64,000 nt of DNA, taken from assembly GCA_020912385.1 (NCBI GenBank), contig CP087206.1, forward strand, positions 1,612,001 to 1,676,000. The letters are read 5' to 3'. The notes below the pieces were generated by a model. It made no database searches. It saw only the letters and a program-made list of their open reading frames with translations, and had not been told where the DNA came from. Position numbers and translations under genes: made by a program. Each line of letters starts with the position of its first letter. Position 1 is the first letter of the stretch. The DNA is from Neofusicoccum parvum. Its lineage: Eukaryota > Ascomycota > Dothideomycetes > Botryosphaeriales > Botryosphaeriaceae. This document shows, piece after piece, positions 41,850-53,697 of the stretch.

Positions 41850-44141
41850 TGTTACTACCCCGGTGGTTGACGCAGCCCTCAAGCAGCTTTAAGCGGAGCG
41901 ACGGGTGCAGGGGCGGGGAGTCGGAAGGAAGAAGGAGGCCAGGAAAAGTTGCGCAAGATCAAATGCCGGCAGCCGATGCCAGTTTTATGAGATGACATGT
42001 GGTCGGAAGCCATTCTCCATGCTCAGTGGGCGCGCGGAAACTAATCCGCCAAGAGGTCTGCATCCCCACAATAAGTGTTCATATGCAGGCTGGCCGCAGT
42101 CCGGTCTTCGGCAGCGATCGTACGAGATAAGCGTGAGGGTGGTAAACGGGTAAGCCGTTCGGGATTGCTGCGTCGGGAAGCGGTTCAGGGAGCGCTCGAG
42201 CGGGAGTGTGGGTCTTCTTCTGGCTGGTTGAGGGTGTGACGTTGACAGTTGGTTGGCGCGGGGAGGAGCAATCCAAGCTCAATGCGGGAAGCTTGTTGTG
42301 GGGCAGGACGCGGGGAAGGAGCTGGAGGAAGCTGGGGCGGCGCTGCAGATCACCCCAAACTTTGCCTCGCGGGGTCTTTGCCCCGAACCCCGCGACGCGC
42401 GGCTTTCTTTCCGTTGCATGTCTGTCGGGTAACCGCTTCGCTGAGGCCCTGTGTAGCATCCTGTCGTCGGCAAATGTCGGTGTTGCCGATGTATCTGCCC
42501 GGCCGCTCGTGACTCCTGTTGGGGCCAGGGGACGGCAGGTATTACCTATAAGAGGCGCCGAACTGCCGTTCCGTCCTAGTGAGTACACACCGCCAAAAGC
42601 AACGTCCAACTTGCTTGGCTCTATTGTATCAGCAGCGCCATTGAAAAGGCGGTTTGCGCAGGCGTTCTTCCAAGGACTTTCGCCCGCAACAGGCCTCAAC
42701 GTGATAAAATCGTTTCCAACAGAACACCCGACCCCTCACTTTTGCTGGAAGAACATGCACACAATTCAATTAATTAATCTTTTGGAACGATTTGAATGTA
42801 TTGGTCAAGTGTGCGCATCACAGTGGCAAGCCGCAGATGGAAACCGTTTTCAAGGAGTGCGGCGAGGGTCTTCCACAGCACAAATTGCAGGATGAGTTGA
42901 ATAAAAATTCCCCTGATTACACAAGCAAATCATCTCGCTGTCTACTCTGATGAAGCTCCTTTCTTCGCACATTCGTCTTATTCGGCCTACTCTGAGTACA
43001 ACCACGACGCTTCGAAAACACCTTCTAAGAAAGCTCTCCGCAAGATCACAAACTCTATCTCGGCTTCTTAAGACTGTGGAAAGGCCAAAGTGAGACGGTT
43101 TAGGCAATCAATTGAGTGTATAAGCCTTGAGGGAGGTGCGGAGACTAGATTTATGGTGGGCTCGAGACTCCATATGTTGCGCTGATATAATCAGGCTGTC
43201 AGCAAAGCATCAGGCCGGCATCAGCAGGACTTGGTGTCAAGCGATACGAACAGTGCTTGAGCGTCTTGGCTCGTGGTCTGTCCGTTTTGAGAGATCGACA
43301 GGCGTCTTGAATCGCGGCTCACCATTGAGATGTTCTCGAGATGTCCGGATGGAGGCACGTTCATCTTACTTGGCTCCCGTTGGCCCTCATTCTTATCTAT
43401 TTAAAGCCGTCAGACAGAGCTTTGGCGATGTCAGCAAGACGTTCTTCTGTTCACCGCCCGAGTCGCGTCGCATTCAATCCGGTCTCATACAAGGCTCGAA
43501 TCGAGTCATGCAAGCAGGCCTTCTCCAATAGCACACGAAAGTTATGCAGTGCCATAGCACTGTTTGACTTTGATATTCCTTCGAAGCTTGAATGATCTAG
43601 CTGTTATAACCTTCTCTCACAAGGCCACTTGCATTTGCAAGAGGGAGAGAGCGGCCGTCGGTTCATGTTCAGACCAGGCTGGATGATACTGGCACGGGCC
43701 ACGGCATCTTCCTTACTTGGATCGCCTTGTTTGTTCGGCCAAAATGTCACTCTAGTGCTTCAACAAGAAATGATTGACAGACGAGGCATCCGGCCCTAGA
43801 CTGTGTTCTGTTCAACAAGTGGTCCAGGCCCGACGTGGACAGCAGTGGTGGATGTCAACTCAACACCGAGTTTCGCTGAGAATCATCAGCATTACCAGCC
43901 GTATAACGCCGCAGTCAGATAAGGACACCCGATTGCGTAGTGTAGTGTAGAATCTGACAGACTCTAAGGCATACCGAAGCTTCGAATTGAATCAGTGACT
44001 GCACTGCCTTTCAGCATATAAAGTCAACGACAGCTGCCGCCAGAACCAACCCATCAACCACCGCCCTCTTCGCATTTGTTCACCTACCAGCCCACAGCTT
44101 CCACAAGTCCAATACTTCCCCAACCCCTCACAACCATCAAA
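41850..44141. other. 2.3-kb intergenic region, no gene seen
   Basis: Holds the promoters of the MFS gene (left) and the small secreted protein (right). Long frames at 42206-42895 (plus) and 42699-42079 (minus) overlap each other on opposite strands and have no motif; the frame at 43127-43531 is likewise featureless. No RIP pattern. Confidence 0.5.
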
Positions 44142-44642
44142 ATGCGCTTCTCCACCGTCACCGTCTCCCTCCTGGCCGCCAGCGCCTCCGCCCTCCCCGC
44201 CGTCAACTCCGCCGGCGTCTACGAGGGCGAGCTGGTCACCCTCGAGCCGCTCGGCGTCACCATCCCGCAGGAGATCATCGACTACTTCGAGCGCCACCTC
44301 CCGGGCACCGAGAACGCCACCTGCGGCGCCGGCGCCGTCGCCACCATCGAGAAGCGCGATGGCTGCAACTGGGTCCAGTGCCTCGGCACCGCCGCGTCTC
44401 TGGCGACCAGCTGCGCCAAGGCCCTCATCACTCGCAGTAAGTTCTGTTTCCCCGAGCGTGCAGGAAGATTGGAAGGTGGTTGCTGATTCGTGCGCCGACA
44501 GAGGGCTCGGACGAGGCTTCGTGCGCCGCTTCGCTGGTAACTTATGGCAGCAACATCGTGAGTGGAGTCTTCTCTCATTGTTAAGACGGTATAGGCTAAC
44601 GGTCTGGCACAGCCTGCTCCCTGCAAGGCTTGCGTGCAGTAA
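44142..44642 (+). CDS. Small secreted cysteine-rich protein with Kex2 site
   Basis: Three exons, 44142-44436, 44502-44557 and 44613-44642, 126 residues. Signal peptide MRFSTVTVSLLAASASALPA. A propeptide of about 50 residues with one N-glycosylation site (NATC) ends in the Kex2-type dibasic EKR. The predicted mature peptide, about 54 residues, starts DGCNWVQCLG and ends PAPCKACVQ with six cysteines. The Ala-rich body with paired terminal cysteines recalls the fungal calcium-binding (CBP1-like) domain; that is tentative. Exons 2 and 3 are very short but each donor and acceptor is near consensus and the frame closes exactly. Isolated between long non-coding stretches, as effector-like genes often are. 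Confidence 0.72.
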
Positions 44643-46238
44643 ATTTTATGGGTCGGTGACGAGTAAGGGCTGCAGGTGCGCGTGGATCAGTAACATCGAC
44701 CACTGTTCTTCCTTTCAGGGGCGGTGTTGATATGGGACCCGGCTTTCTCAAGGCTTGTGGGCACAAAGATATTTCTGCGATGTATTCTTGTTTATTAATT
44801 GAAGATTTACCTCACCCGCTACAAGGATGACATATTATCAAGTGTGGCCTCGATCGCTCTCGCAGCCCGTCTCCCCCCAATAGCCAAAATCATCATTACA
44901 CTCGTCGAGTCTGATGAGGGAGACCAGGAAGGGAAGGTCGTCTAACCCCTGAAGACGGCTGCAAGGGACAGTAGCAGGCTCTTAAATTGTTTACCCCGCA
45001 GCAAAACATATATCTAGGCCAGTTCTCATGGAAGCTTGAATTAACTCTTCACGACGTCCCAGTCCCTCCCGGGTACCGCTTTAGTGGCGGAAAAGCTAGA
45101 ATGGCAGCCCCGACAACGCCCTTCAGTCCCTCTGGCACCGAAAATTTCTTCGGCCAATTCCTTAACTGCTGGATTCAGCTATCGCCATCGTGCCTCAATT
45201 GAAGGTGTCAGCACATTTTGACGGTCTTTGCAACATGGCCAATGGCTCTATCTTCATGCTGTACCTCTTCCTTCATAGTAGAGAAGTGGAAGAGCGGGCA
45301 CTGTGCGCATGTAGTTGAGATTGTAATCTCTCATCTCTGACGAAGCCCTCGTCCTTTTACGCTCAGAAATAATTATCGACCTTTATCTAGGGCACCAAAG
45401 AGCCGGCAGATAACGAATCTGTCCTTGAAAGTCTGCCAGTATACGGCTCTGAGGCGTTGAGTTCGGAACGGCAATTCCACGAACGGCTACTCGCCCATCC
45501 GCATGATCGTTTCAGAAGTAGAGAACTGCCCTCCGACCCACTACTCCGACAGGATTACATTGTTGCGATTGGTTGCCTATCAGATAAATGTAGAGACCAA
45601 CGTGTTGTTCCTCAAAGTAGGCGTTATGCCGACGTCCGGAATACTCAGCCGAGAGCCCCGGAAATCCCGATTTCGCCGGGAGCTCCGTTCTGAGCATACT
45701 ACGTACGCATTTCCAACGAGGTCATCAGACGGGCAGACACGTATGCGTTATGTATTGAAATTCTCAGACAAATATTTGGACGTCTCGCTGTTCTCAGGCA
45801 TAGAGTTCGGCTCGAATTAGTGCTACTGAAGCCACACGACTACAAGGGCAAGTAAGCCTGTTCGTTGCGAAGTTCCAGACTTCCCTCCGCTCCATCCCCA
45901 ATGTGTAACTCCACACGATAGAGACTCCAACTGTCTCTTTACGTAAGTAAAATGCCAACTCCCCAGTGTTCACCGACACGGCTGGCCTTCCTGACTCCAC
46001 TTTTCCCACCCGGATATAAGCTCTCCACGCCACCGGCTCTAAACCTACGTTGATCCACCTCCGACCATTTCACCCGCATGTCAACCCAGCTCTTAAAACA
46101 TGAGTTTGTTCCCTCGCCCCAATTATTGACCTTCCGGTTATCTCAAAGCTTCCGGTAAGACACCGGCTGCCAACGAGCCGAAAAAAGTGGGTCCGCGCCC
46201 CATGTCCGCACAAACCAGCTGAAAAGCAAAACAAAAAA
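44643..46238. other. Intergenic, no gene seen
   Basis: 1.6 kb between the small secreted protein and the 5S gene. Several frames of 60-105 codons around 45450-46030 overlap on both strands and have no recognisable features. Confidence 0.5.
46233..46238 (-). terminator. RNA polymerase III terminator (T run)
   Basis: Six T on the transcribed sense, directly after the 3' end of the 5S rRNA gene and followed by a second T run. Confidence 0.8.
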
Positions 46239-46357
46239 CATACAACAGCCGGGATTCCCCAATGGTCACCCACTTGAGTACTAATCGGCCGGTTCGCAGC
46301 TTGAGTATCGGCTGAGCGGACGGGAAGCCCTATATTCTGCGACCTATGGTCGTATGT
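46239..46357 (-). rRNA. 5S ribosomal RNA
   Basis: 119 nt on the minus strand, starting ACATACGACCATAGG and ending TGTTGTATG. Shared with other ascomycete 5S genes are GGGCTTCCCGTCCGCTCAGC, the internal control region (TACTCAAGC, then GTGGGTGACCA) and GGAATCCC. The two ends pair to form helix I. A single dispersed 5S gene between protein genes is normal for filamentous ascomycetes, where 5S is not in the rDNA repeat. The variable arms differ from the Neurospora form I remember, but the core is intact, so it is probably functional. Confidence 0.93.
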
Positions 46358-46647
46358 GCTTGGGGTTGGGAAGTGAGAAGCTTATGAATGCAGGGGGCCG
46401 ATGTCTGGAGCGGACGTTGGCAAGGGGGTGAATCGAGGTTGATTGCAAGGAAGCAGGATGGTTTGTTGTTATTTGCTGCTACAATCGTCGTCTCTCGTAA
46501 GGTGGATGGCGTGGTGATGCTTCGGGAAAGGGTAGTCGAAATGAAAAGATCCAAACTTCCGCGAGTAAGAACTTCCGGGACTCCATATATTTAGGACGTT
46601 AAGCTAGATCTAGCCATGAATGTGTGCTGCATCACCTCCGGAATTCT
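46358..46647. other. Short intergenic region
   Basis: Upstream flank of the 5S gene and 3' flank of the 640-residue protein gene. Polymerase III transcription of 5S runs the same way as that gene, away from it. Nothing else seen. Confidence 0.5.
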
Positions 46648-48798
46648 TCAAGGACGGTCGTATCTGACAGTGGAATCCAGCTCTGGCGGCATTCTGGGCG
46701 ACGGCATCGGCGAAATCGAGTCGAACTCCGCTCTTGCCCTAATGGTTGGAGAAGTCAACAGCAGTGCCTCCAGCTCTGCTGCTTCACGTTCAGCAGGTAA
46801 CTCGCCGGTTAAAGAAGTGTTTTCGAGCTCAGCAGTGATGTCGGCGAGGGAGAAGTTAGGGCGGGCTTCGTCGGTGGTGCGGGTTTCTTGGAAGGCTTTT
46901 GTGAAACGGTCAAAGTCTGAAAGAGTTCATCACGTTAGACTCTGCAATAGAAAGTCTTGAAAGGTAGTTTCAAAGGATAGATGGTCTGGCTTGCCTTCAA
47001 AGGTATCAAAACGTAGCTCGAGGAATTTCAGTTCGTTCATGAGAAGAGTCATCTCGTTCGGTGCTTCCGATATGTCAGATATCTGGTCTGCCACCGGGGT
47101 CGAGGCTTCACTCTTTGAAGAGCGCCTCATAAAACCCCTGAAGGAGCTTTTCTTTTCATTTGATCTCCTCGGTAACGTGAAAGAGAGTTTCACTCTCTTC
47201 TCAGGTCTCTTGGGAATAGTCTGACTGGAGAAGCGGAGAAGCGGAAACTCCAAGTCTCTCCTGAGGTTGTTGCCGAAGAAGGATATTGAGTGGTGGAAAG
47301 GTGGTTCGCGGTCCCGCCAAATTTTGACGTGGCCATGAATGGCCTCGCCGTAAGTGCTGTGCCCGCTTCGGTTGCTCAATATTTGATGAAAATCGAATAC
47401 GTCGACGAGATGTTTGTGACGGATGTCCTCTTGGAAACAAATAAAGGACTCGTCCTGCACGAACTCGTACACGACTCGCGTTGCGGAGAAGAAGCGCTCG
47501 GAGTTTCCAGAGCGGAGAGCTACTTTGTGAAGGGTGTTGAACTGAACTGTTGATCCTTCGTTATGGTCTTTGTGCAGCGTGAGTGGGAAGGCGTTGAAGG
47601 GCACTGTGCAGACAGTCAAAATCCAGAAGTTGATGCTCAGCGGATCATCCCTTACGGTAGTGCACAAGCTCCTCATCAGATCCCTGGATGGACCAGGTCA
47701 TCACACTCCCGTCTGCATGGTGGCTTCTTCTCCAGCCCAATAGTTGCGTGTCTCTCGGCAAGTGGTGGTCCTCCGTCGTGTAAAGACGGCTTTCAAAAGT
47801 CAGAAACGAGCACAAATAACCGGCATCTGAAACTCACAGGACTGCCACATGGGCAGGCAGAGAAGCTGGGCCGAGAGAGAGAGATGGGAGTCTCTTGCGG
47901 ATTGGGGTAGTGCTCGGCGCCTTGATGGAGGAGTTATAGCTTGTGATGGAGCTCTGCTGCAGGCTGGGAGACGAGGTGAGCCCGGAAATGCCGGGGGACG
48001 GCGAACATGTGGAACCCAGAGAGGAGGGCTGGATGGATGGTGTTACTTGCGCGGGCGGGGTTTCAGGCGATTGGTGGGTCTGGGGACGGTTTCGCGACAC
48101 AGCGAACGTCCTCTTGATCTGGTAGTACTTGCGCACGTCCAGGCCCCGCTGGTACTCGTCGGTCATGGACAGAGCCGGCACGGAGCTTTGAGCACTGTCT
48201 TCATTCTGGGCGGGCAAGCTCGAAACAGTCGCGGTGTACGCCCTGCGCATGTCCGGGCTGGCTGGCTGGGGCTCGAGGATTGGTGTTCCTCGCGCTGGCC
48301 CACTGCCGGCAGAGCGGCCAGGCGGGCCAGACTCAGTGCAACCTCCGTCTCTTCCAGCGGGGTTAGTGCGAGGGAGCAGTGCTGACAGCGCAGTACTCAC
48401 GGGAATTCACGGAGGGAGGCCTCGAGCTGCTCGACCTGCATGAGCAGCTCGCCGCTCAGCAGCAGGGCGCGTCCGGTGGGGAAGTCATTGCGGTCAACGC
48501 TCAGGGCAGCCACGCCGGCCGACAGGACAGAGTCGCGGCGGAATGAGATGCACTCGTCTATGAAGCTCACGCACTCGTCCAGCTTGCGGTTGCAGGCGTC
48601 CACGGCGGCGCGGTTGGCATGGTGGGCGGGCGGCACGGCGCGCAGGCGCACGAGGCCCTGGTTCAGGCGGCGCGAGTAGCGCACGAGCTGCTTGATGGCG
48701 AAGTGGGTGGTGGCCGAGCTGGCCCAGATGATCTTGGAGAGCTGCGCCGACTTTGCGATGGCCGAGTCAAGAGACGCCGTCGCGGGAGGCGGTGGCAT
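46648..48798 (-). CDS. Hypothetical protein, 640 residues, no recognised domain
   Basis: Five exons, 48798-48401, 48350-47838, 47789-47656, 47603-46995 and 46916-46648, all phases consistent. I do not recognise the family. The N-terminal 130 residues (MPPPPATASLDSAIAKSAQL onward) look helical and contain LDECVSFIDECISFRRDSV. A Ser/Pro-rich linker follows. Next is a globular block from YLPFNAFPLTLHKDHNEGS through FFSATRVVYEFVQDES and HGHVKIWRDREPPFHH. The tail is basic then acidic (FTLPRRSNEKKSS; AELEALL). No signal peptide or membrane segment, so intracellular. The last intron has a GC donor (GCAAGC at 46994), forced by frame. The domain order is reminiscent of fungal signalling-type proteins with an N-terminal helical bundle, but I assign no function. 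Confidence 0.7.
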
Positions 48799-49263
48799 GG
48801 CCGAGGGTTGGGGAGCGGGGAGGAGCGGGTGCGCGCGGCAGCATGGACGGAAGCGAGGACATGAAGAAATACAGGCGAGCGGGTCATCGCGTGAGAGGCA
48901 GGCGGCGATGCGCAAGATGCGAGACTGAACGAGGCGCGGCCGGCGGCACGCGGCGGTGGGGACCGTGGGATCCTCCCGCGCTGGCGGCGGCGTTTGGGGG
49001 CGGGAGCGGTGCCAGCCAATGCCGGCCGCACATGCCTCGTGCCTCCGCCAGCCGCGCCCGTCTTGCACCTGCCCGGCTGCTGTGCGAGCGTCGACACACC
49101 CACGGCCAAGGCAATACAGGTCCCAATCCGCGCCCGCGCCCTCACAGCCACCGCCCTCTCTCTTGACCGCGCCCGGAGGATGCGTCTGCCTTGCCCGCCG
49201 CTGTCTATATGAGCAGCGCCCGAGGCCGCCGCGGCCAGCCCATGCCACCCGCAGCGCCGCACC
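48799..49263. other. GC-rich bidirectional promoter region
   Basis: 465 bp between the start of the 640-residue protein (minus) and the transporter (plus). GC-rich, so frames are open by chance on both strands. Probably drives both genes. Confidence 0.5.
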
Positions 49264-51282
49264 ATGAACTCGATCCACAACATCCCCGATGCGTCTGCTT
49301 TTGTATGTCGCCATCCGCACGTCCCTCGCTTATGCCCGCCGCCGTTAGCCCTCGCGCGCCCGCAGAGCCGCTGCTGATCTGCTCTAGACCCGCACCCAGC
49401 AGCTCCACATCATCCGGCGCACCATCGACGGCAATGCGTTCAATTGGCTCGTGTGGGCTGTGGCCGCTTCCGGCTTCTTTACTGACGCCTACAATCTCTT
49501 CTCCACGAACGTCATCATCCAGGCCATCTACTTCGTGTACTGGCCCGATGACATTACCACCAGCAAGGAGTTCCTGATCAACATGGCCACCCTCGTTGGC
49601 TCCATTGTCGGCATGATCCTGTTCGGCGTGCTTGCCGACAAGTTCGGCCGGACACGCCTGTACGGAGTCGAGTTGGTCATTGTCATCTTCTCCACTTTGG
49701 GCGTGGCCTCGGCATCCACCGGGGTGCACTCGTCTCTCACCGGCGACAACACCATGAACATCCTCTCATGGCTCCTGGTGTGGCGCTTTGTCATGGGCAT
49801 AGGGATAGGAGCTGAGTATCCTTTAAGTGCCGTCATTACCGCTGAGTAAGTTGCTTCGTATGTCGGAAGTGATTGCGCAGAACATGCGTTGAAGCACTCT
49901 CCCTCACGTCAGAGTTCGATGTACAGTGCTAACATCGCCTCAGATGGGCACCCACCCAAGCCCGCACGCGCATGATGGGCGCAGTCTTCCTCATGCAGCC
50001 GCTCGGTCAGCTCGTCGCCAACCTCGTTAGTCTTGGCGTTGTCATGGGCTACAACCGGACGGGCGAACTCGAAAAGTGCCCAGATCCCAGCGTCGACTGC
50101 GACAGAATCGTGGACGGAATCTGGAGATGGGTGACGGGCGTCGGGGCCATCCCAGCCCTCCTCGCCATCGTCTTCCGCTTCATGATCAAAGACCCTGGCC
50201 TCTACGAGCTCGAGGTCAACAACGACGGCGACAGCGCCATCAAGAACACCGACCAGGTCTACCGCCGCGGCGCGCCCACCACCACCGACCACATTCCGCT
50301 CCGTGACCGCCGCCGCGGCAGCTCCCACAACATGCTGGACATGGGCGACCCGCCCCTCCCGGTCCAGTTCTCCCGCCAAGATCTCCACTCCTACTTCATC
50401 ACCCAGGGCAACATCTGGTACCTGGTCGGCACGTCGGCCACCTGGTTCCTGGTCGACTTCGCCTTCTACGGGCTCGGCATGGGCAACCCACGCACGCTCG
50501 CCAAGCTGTGGATGAAGAAGTCGGACCGGCTCGCGCGATGGCACGCGCTGTCGGAGTGGGTGCCGACGTGGAACATCCTGCCGCCGCGCGGCGACTACAT
50601 CTACGACACGCTGGTCGAGGGCGCCAAGCGCAACATCATCACCGTCTCTGCCGGCTCGATCCTGGGGTCGTGCGTGTTCGTCCTAGCCGGTGACTACGTG
50701 CCGCGGCGGCAGGCCATGTCGGCGTCGTTCGCGCTGCTGGCCGTCCTGTTCGCCGCCACCGGCGCCGTCATCTTCGCCACCGCCGACACCGCCCTCCACA
50801 GCGCCAGCATCGTCCTCGTCGCCCTGGTCTACCTCGTCTTCAACCTCGGCGCAAACACCCTGACCTTCATCGTCCCGGCCGAGATCTTCCCGACCCGCTA
50901 CCGCTGCACCTGCCACGGCGTCGCCGCCGCCTGCGGGAAGCTGGGCAGCGTGCTCGTGCAGTGCATCCTCCGGGAGGCGAGGTTCGCGGGCGCGAAGGCG
51001 GACAGCCTGTCCAAGGACAACCTGGGCTTCGTGTTCGTGGTGTTTGGCTGCGTGATGCTGACCGGCGCGCTGTTCTCGTGGTGGTGGACGCCCGAGGTGC
51101 AGAAGAGGCGGGATGAGCGGAATGGGTTGAGGTTGCCGAGCAAGACGCTGGAGGAGCTGGGGAGGGGGATGGAGGCGGCCAGGGCGGCGAAAGAGGAGGA
51201 GGCTGGGTTGGCGGCGGCGGAGGGTGGTGAGGGGGTGGTGAGGAGGAGGAGAGGGTGGGTGGGGTGGGTGAGGAGGGTTTGA
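49264..51282 (+). CDS. MFS phosphate / glycerophosphoinositol transporter (PHS family, GIT1-like)
   Basis: Three exons, 49264-49302, 49388-49845 and 49944-51282, 611 residues. Exon 1 encodes only 13 residues. Family landmarks: FNWLVWAVAASGFFTDAYNLF, the LADKFGRTRLYG loop, GIGIGAEYPLSAVITAE completed across intron 2 by WAPTQARTRMMG, MQPLGQLVANL, and in the second half FFATAD-like helices and PAEIFPTRYRCTCHGVAAACGKLGSVLVQ. About twelve membrane helices with a central loop of roughly 120 residues. The family imports inorganic phosphate or glycerophosphodiesters with protons at the plasma membrane; YRCTCHG is closer to the GIT1 branch than to Pho84 as I remember them. The C-terminal tail is Gly/Arg-rich and poorly conserved. 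Confidence 0.85.
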
Positions 51283-51519
51283 TGCGTGAATTTGGGCTTG
51301 ATTGCCTGCACGTTATTTTGAAGGATGGAAGAAATTTCACTTGTAGTTTTTGATGGAACTATTGAACAGAACAATTTCAGGGCAAAGAAACCATGCGAGT
51401 AGTGCGTAAGGAAATGTTAGACGTACAAGCTCCCCATGGAGGAGTAGTACCGTACAAAAAAAAACATCCGCCCCCTATCCAACCCCAGATGCTCAATGAA
51501 ATCAATCCAAGCTTCCCAA

Positions 51520-53697
51520 TCATACAATTTTGACCTCTACCTTAGGTTGTCCTTGATCAAGAAGGGGTTTCCCGAGAAGTGCCCTAGCGCGGTAGTAGCC
51601 GACTCGTTCGTATCTACCCTCGAATTGACGACTCTTTTTGATGACCAATCCGTCAGATGCCGGATGCGGCTGACCGTCAGGAACCGGTTTTAAGTAGAGG
51701 GAGATATTCTCGCGCTCTTGGAAGCGTTCGTAAATTGGCAGAGCAAACAGCCGCCCCTGATGTTCCGAAAACGCCTTGAGGTCGTCCAGAAAGAAGCTGA
51801 TTGTGATAGAACCTTTTGCTGGTGGTTCCGTAGGGACAGATAGAGATTCCGGGTTGCTGTATTGACGGACGGTGAGCTCGATCCCATAGTCTCTGTAGGA
51901 CTCGTTCTCGAAATTTTTTGAGAACTGCTCCCAGTCGAACCTCCCTTCGAACTCCCAATCGATCTTTCCCCTCTGGATCTCTGGAGTACAAGGCAGAAGG
52001 ACGCTATGGAGTGTCAGTTCCCCGAAGCTTACTTGCCCATACTTGTCTGCTTTGTCAACGAGCTCTACATGCACTCCATCCACATCTGTAAGTAGCTCCA
52101 TCGAGATGAGATACATGTCCTGTTGCAAAAGAATCTCCACCAAAAAGTTGGTGCTTGCCCAACTCCAACTTGGCGCCTGGTATTCATTGGGTCCTTTGAT
52201 GTCTAGGTCCCGGCGATGTCGGTACGGTACCCACCAAAGCAATGCCCACGGAAACTGCTGACGGAAAAGCCCTGCAAAGTAATCATCGCCAAATAACTGG
52301 CTGAAGCGCTTGGAGATCCCACTAAATGCAACTAGTTTATCTTTCCCGGGATACGTCAGTCGAGTCGCGCTATACCAAAACACCAGCAGCTGCCAATGAC
52401 GTATTATTTCCGGACGCAGGCCATTAAGCTCATTTTTCCTCGCTGGGCGATTTCGGTTGACCAGTGGACTATCCGAAAGTCCCGAAAGTGTAAACAGCAA
52501 TAGAGGATAAGGTTCGAAATAGTGCACAGTTCTTCCATAACTGTTGGAAGTATATTCGCTAGTCGGAACTTCTGACGTATCTGTACATTCCCACCAAATA
52601 CGGTGGAGGCCGAAGTGAAGAATCCTGGGTGAAAACAGCCTTTCTTGCAGAACCCAACTGCGTTTCGAAAGCGGAGTCATAATGTAGGATATATATGCTG
52701 AGTCTAGTAGTTGGTATACCGTCCAAGAAACCTCTTCAGATCCCGAGTACTTCCATTGCACGTGGCATGGTTGAAGAGCATCGGTATTCCGCTCGGTAAA
52801 GGCTCCCTCATCAGGATTATGTGCGCGGTCGATTGATATGTTGAGGACGCAGTTGAGGTATACTGTCTGCATTTCTGATGCATGGTGCAACCAGTCTTCT
52901 GTGGACCCTTCTCCAGATTGAATGATACAGAGGCAATCAATCCATAAGTAGTCAATTTCTAGGCGGCGGCAGGTGGTGATTGCGTCTTGGAAGCTTCGTG
53001 GTAGCCGTTCTTCGGGTATCCTTCTTCGGAGCGATTCCAAGTTGCCCGAGTGAAGGGTCAAGAACGACCGTTTGTTGCCCCAACAGTGACTGAGGGTGGC
53101 GTATCTGCTCTTTGGCTTCTCCAAACTACTTAGAATGAGACGAGGCGGGGAATTGGGCTGGCTGAGATCTATCAAACGCCTGGGGTACCAGGGAGAGCAG
53201 TTGTCGAATGTGTCGCAATTTTGGTGCGACTGTTGACAAGACAGAAGCCACCCCAAGGCAACTTTCGCAACGTCTGGATGGCCTGTTGATGATGGGATAG
53301 AATCCCGGAGGAATCCATCATCTCTTACACGCCACGGTTCCTCTGCTAGATCGGTTCGTGCTGCATCAAGGAGTTCAAGGTAGCTTTTCGACGTACATGG
53401 AGGTCCGGCGCAATTGAGGAACACTTCACTGCCGGAATTAATCCAGGATGCGGCAGAATGAAATTGGATATACCAGTAACGTCGCCCAGTATTGTTATGC
53501 ACAAACTGATAGGACATGAATGGCTCAGCCGCCACCTCACTTAGCTGGTCAGGCCCAAAATAGATGCGTTCTTGGATCAAAGCGAGGCATATCTTGCAGC
53601 CTGACTCAGCAGCCCTCCCCAAGTCCGCGAAACTCCGGTGGTGGCTCCCTTTCCGATTCGGATTCTGGAACATGGAAATGCACATTGCGCAGAGCAT
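51520..53697 (-). CDS. HET-domain protein (heterokaryon incompatibility type)
   Basis: Single exon, 725 residues. The HET domain is read in order: SRYATLSHCWGNKRSFLTL near residue 200, RSFQDAITTCRRLEIDYLWI with DCLCIIQ near 245-265, then MQTVYLNCVLNISID and the later RSWVLQERLFSPRILHFG. Cysteine-containing N-terminal segment CAMCISMFQNPNRKGSHH with CKICLALIQ is common in this group. By family knowledge, HET domains act in non-self recognition, causing cell death when incompatible strains fuse; most members are untested. No NACHT/WD repeat partner is present. Lies with a second HET gene 4 kb away (59589-57499). Confidence 0.88.
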   Translation of the reverse strand: MLCAMCISMFQNPNRKGSHHRSFADLGRAAESGCKICLALIQERIYFGPDQLSEVAAEPFMSYQFVHNNTGRRYWYIQFHSAASWINSGSEVFLNCAGPPCTSKSYLELLDAARTDLAEEPWRVRDDGFLRDSIPSSTGHPDVAKVALGWLLSCQQSHQNCDTFDNCSPWYPRRLIDLSQPNSPPRLILSSLEKPKSRYATLSHCWGNKRSFLTLHSGNLESLRRRIPEERLPRSFQDAITTCRRLEIDYLWIDCLCIIQSGEGSTEDWLHHASEMQTVYLNCVLNISIDRAHNPDEGAFTERNTDALQPCHVQWKYSGSEEVSWTVYQLLDSAYISYIMTPLSKRSWVLQERLFSPRILHFGLHRIWWECTDTSEVPTSEYTSNSYGRTVHYFEPYPLLLFTLSGLSDSPLVNRNRPARKNELNGLRPEIIRHWQLLVFWYSATRLTYPGKDKLVAFSGISKRFSQLFGDDYFAGLFRQQFPWALLWWVPYRHRRDLDIKGPNEYQAPSWSWASTNFLVEILLQQDMYLISMELLTDVDGVHVELVDKADKYGQVSFGELTLHSVLLPCTPEIQRGKIDWEFEGRFDWEQFSKNFENESYRDYGIELTVRQYSNPESLSVPTEPPAKGSITISFFLDDLKAFSEHQGRLFALPIYERFQERENISLYLKPVPDGQPHPASDGLVIKKSRQFEGRYERVGYYRARALLGKPLLDQGQPKVEVKIV

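Noticed and set aside
42206..42895. 229-codon plus-strand frame opposite a 206-codon minus frame
   Set aside because: No motif, no signal peptide and no splice pattern; mutual shadows in GC-rich DNA.
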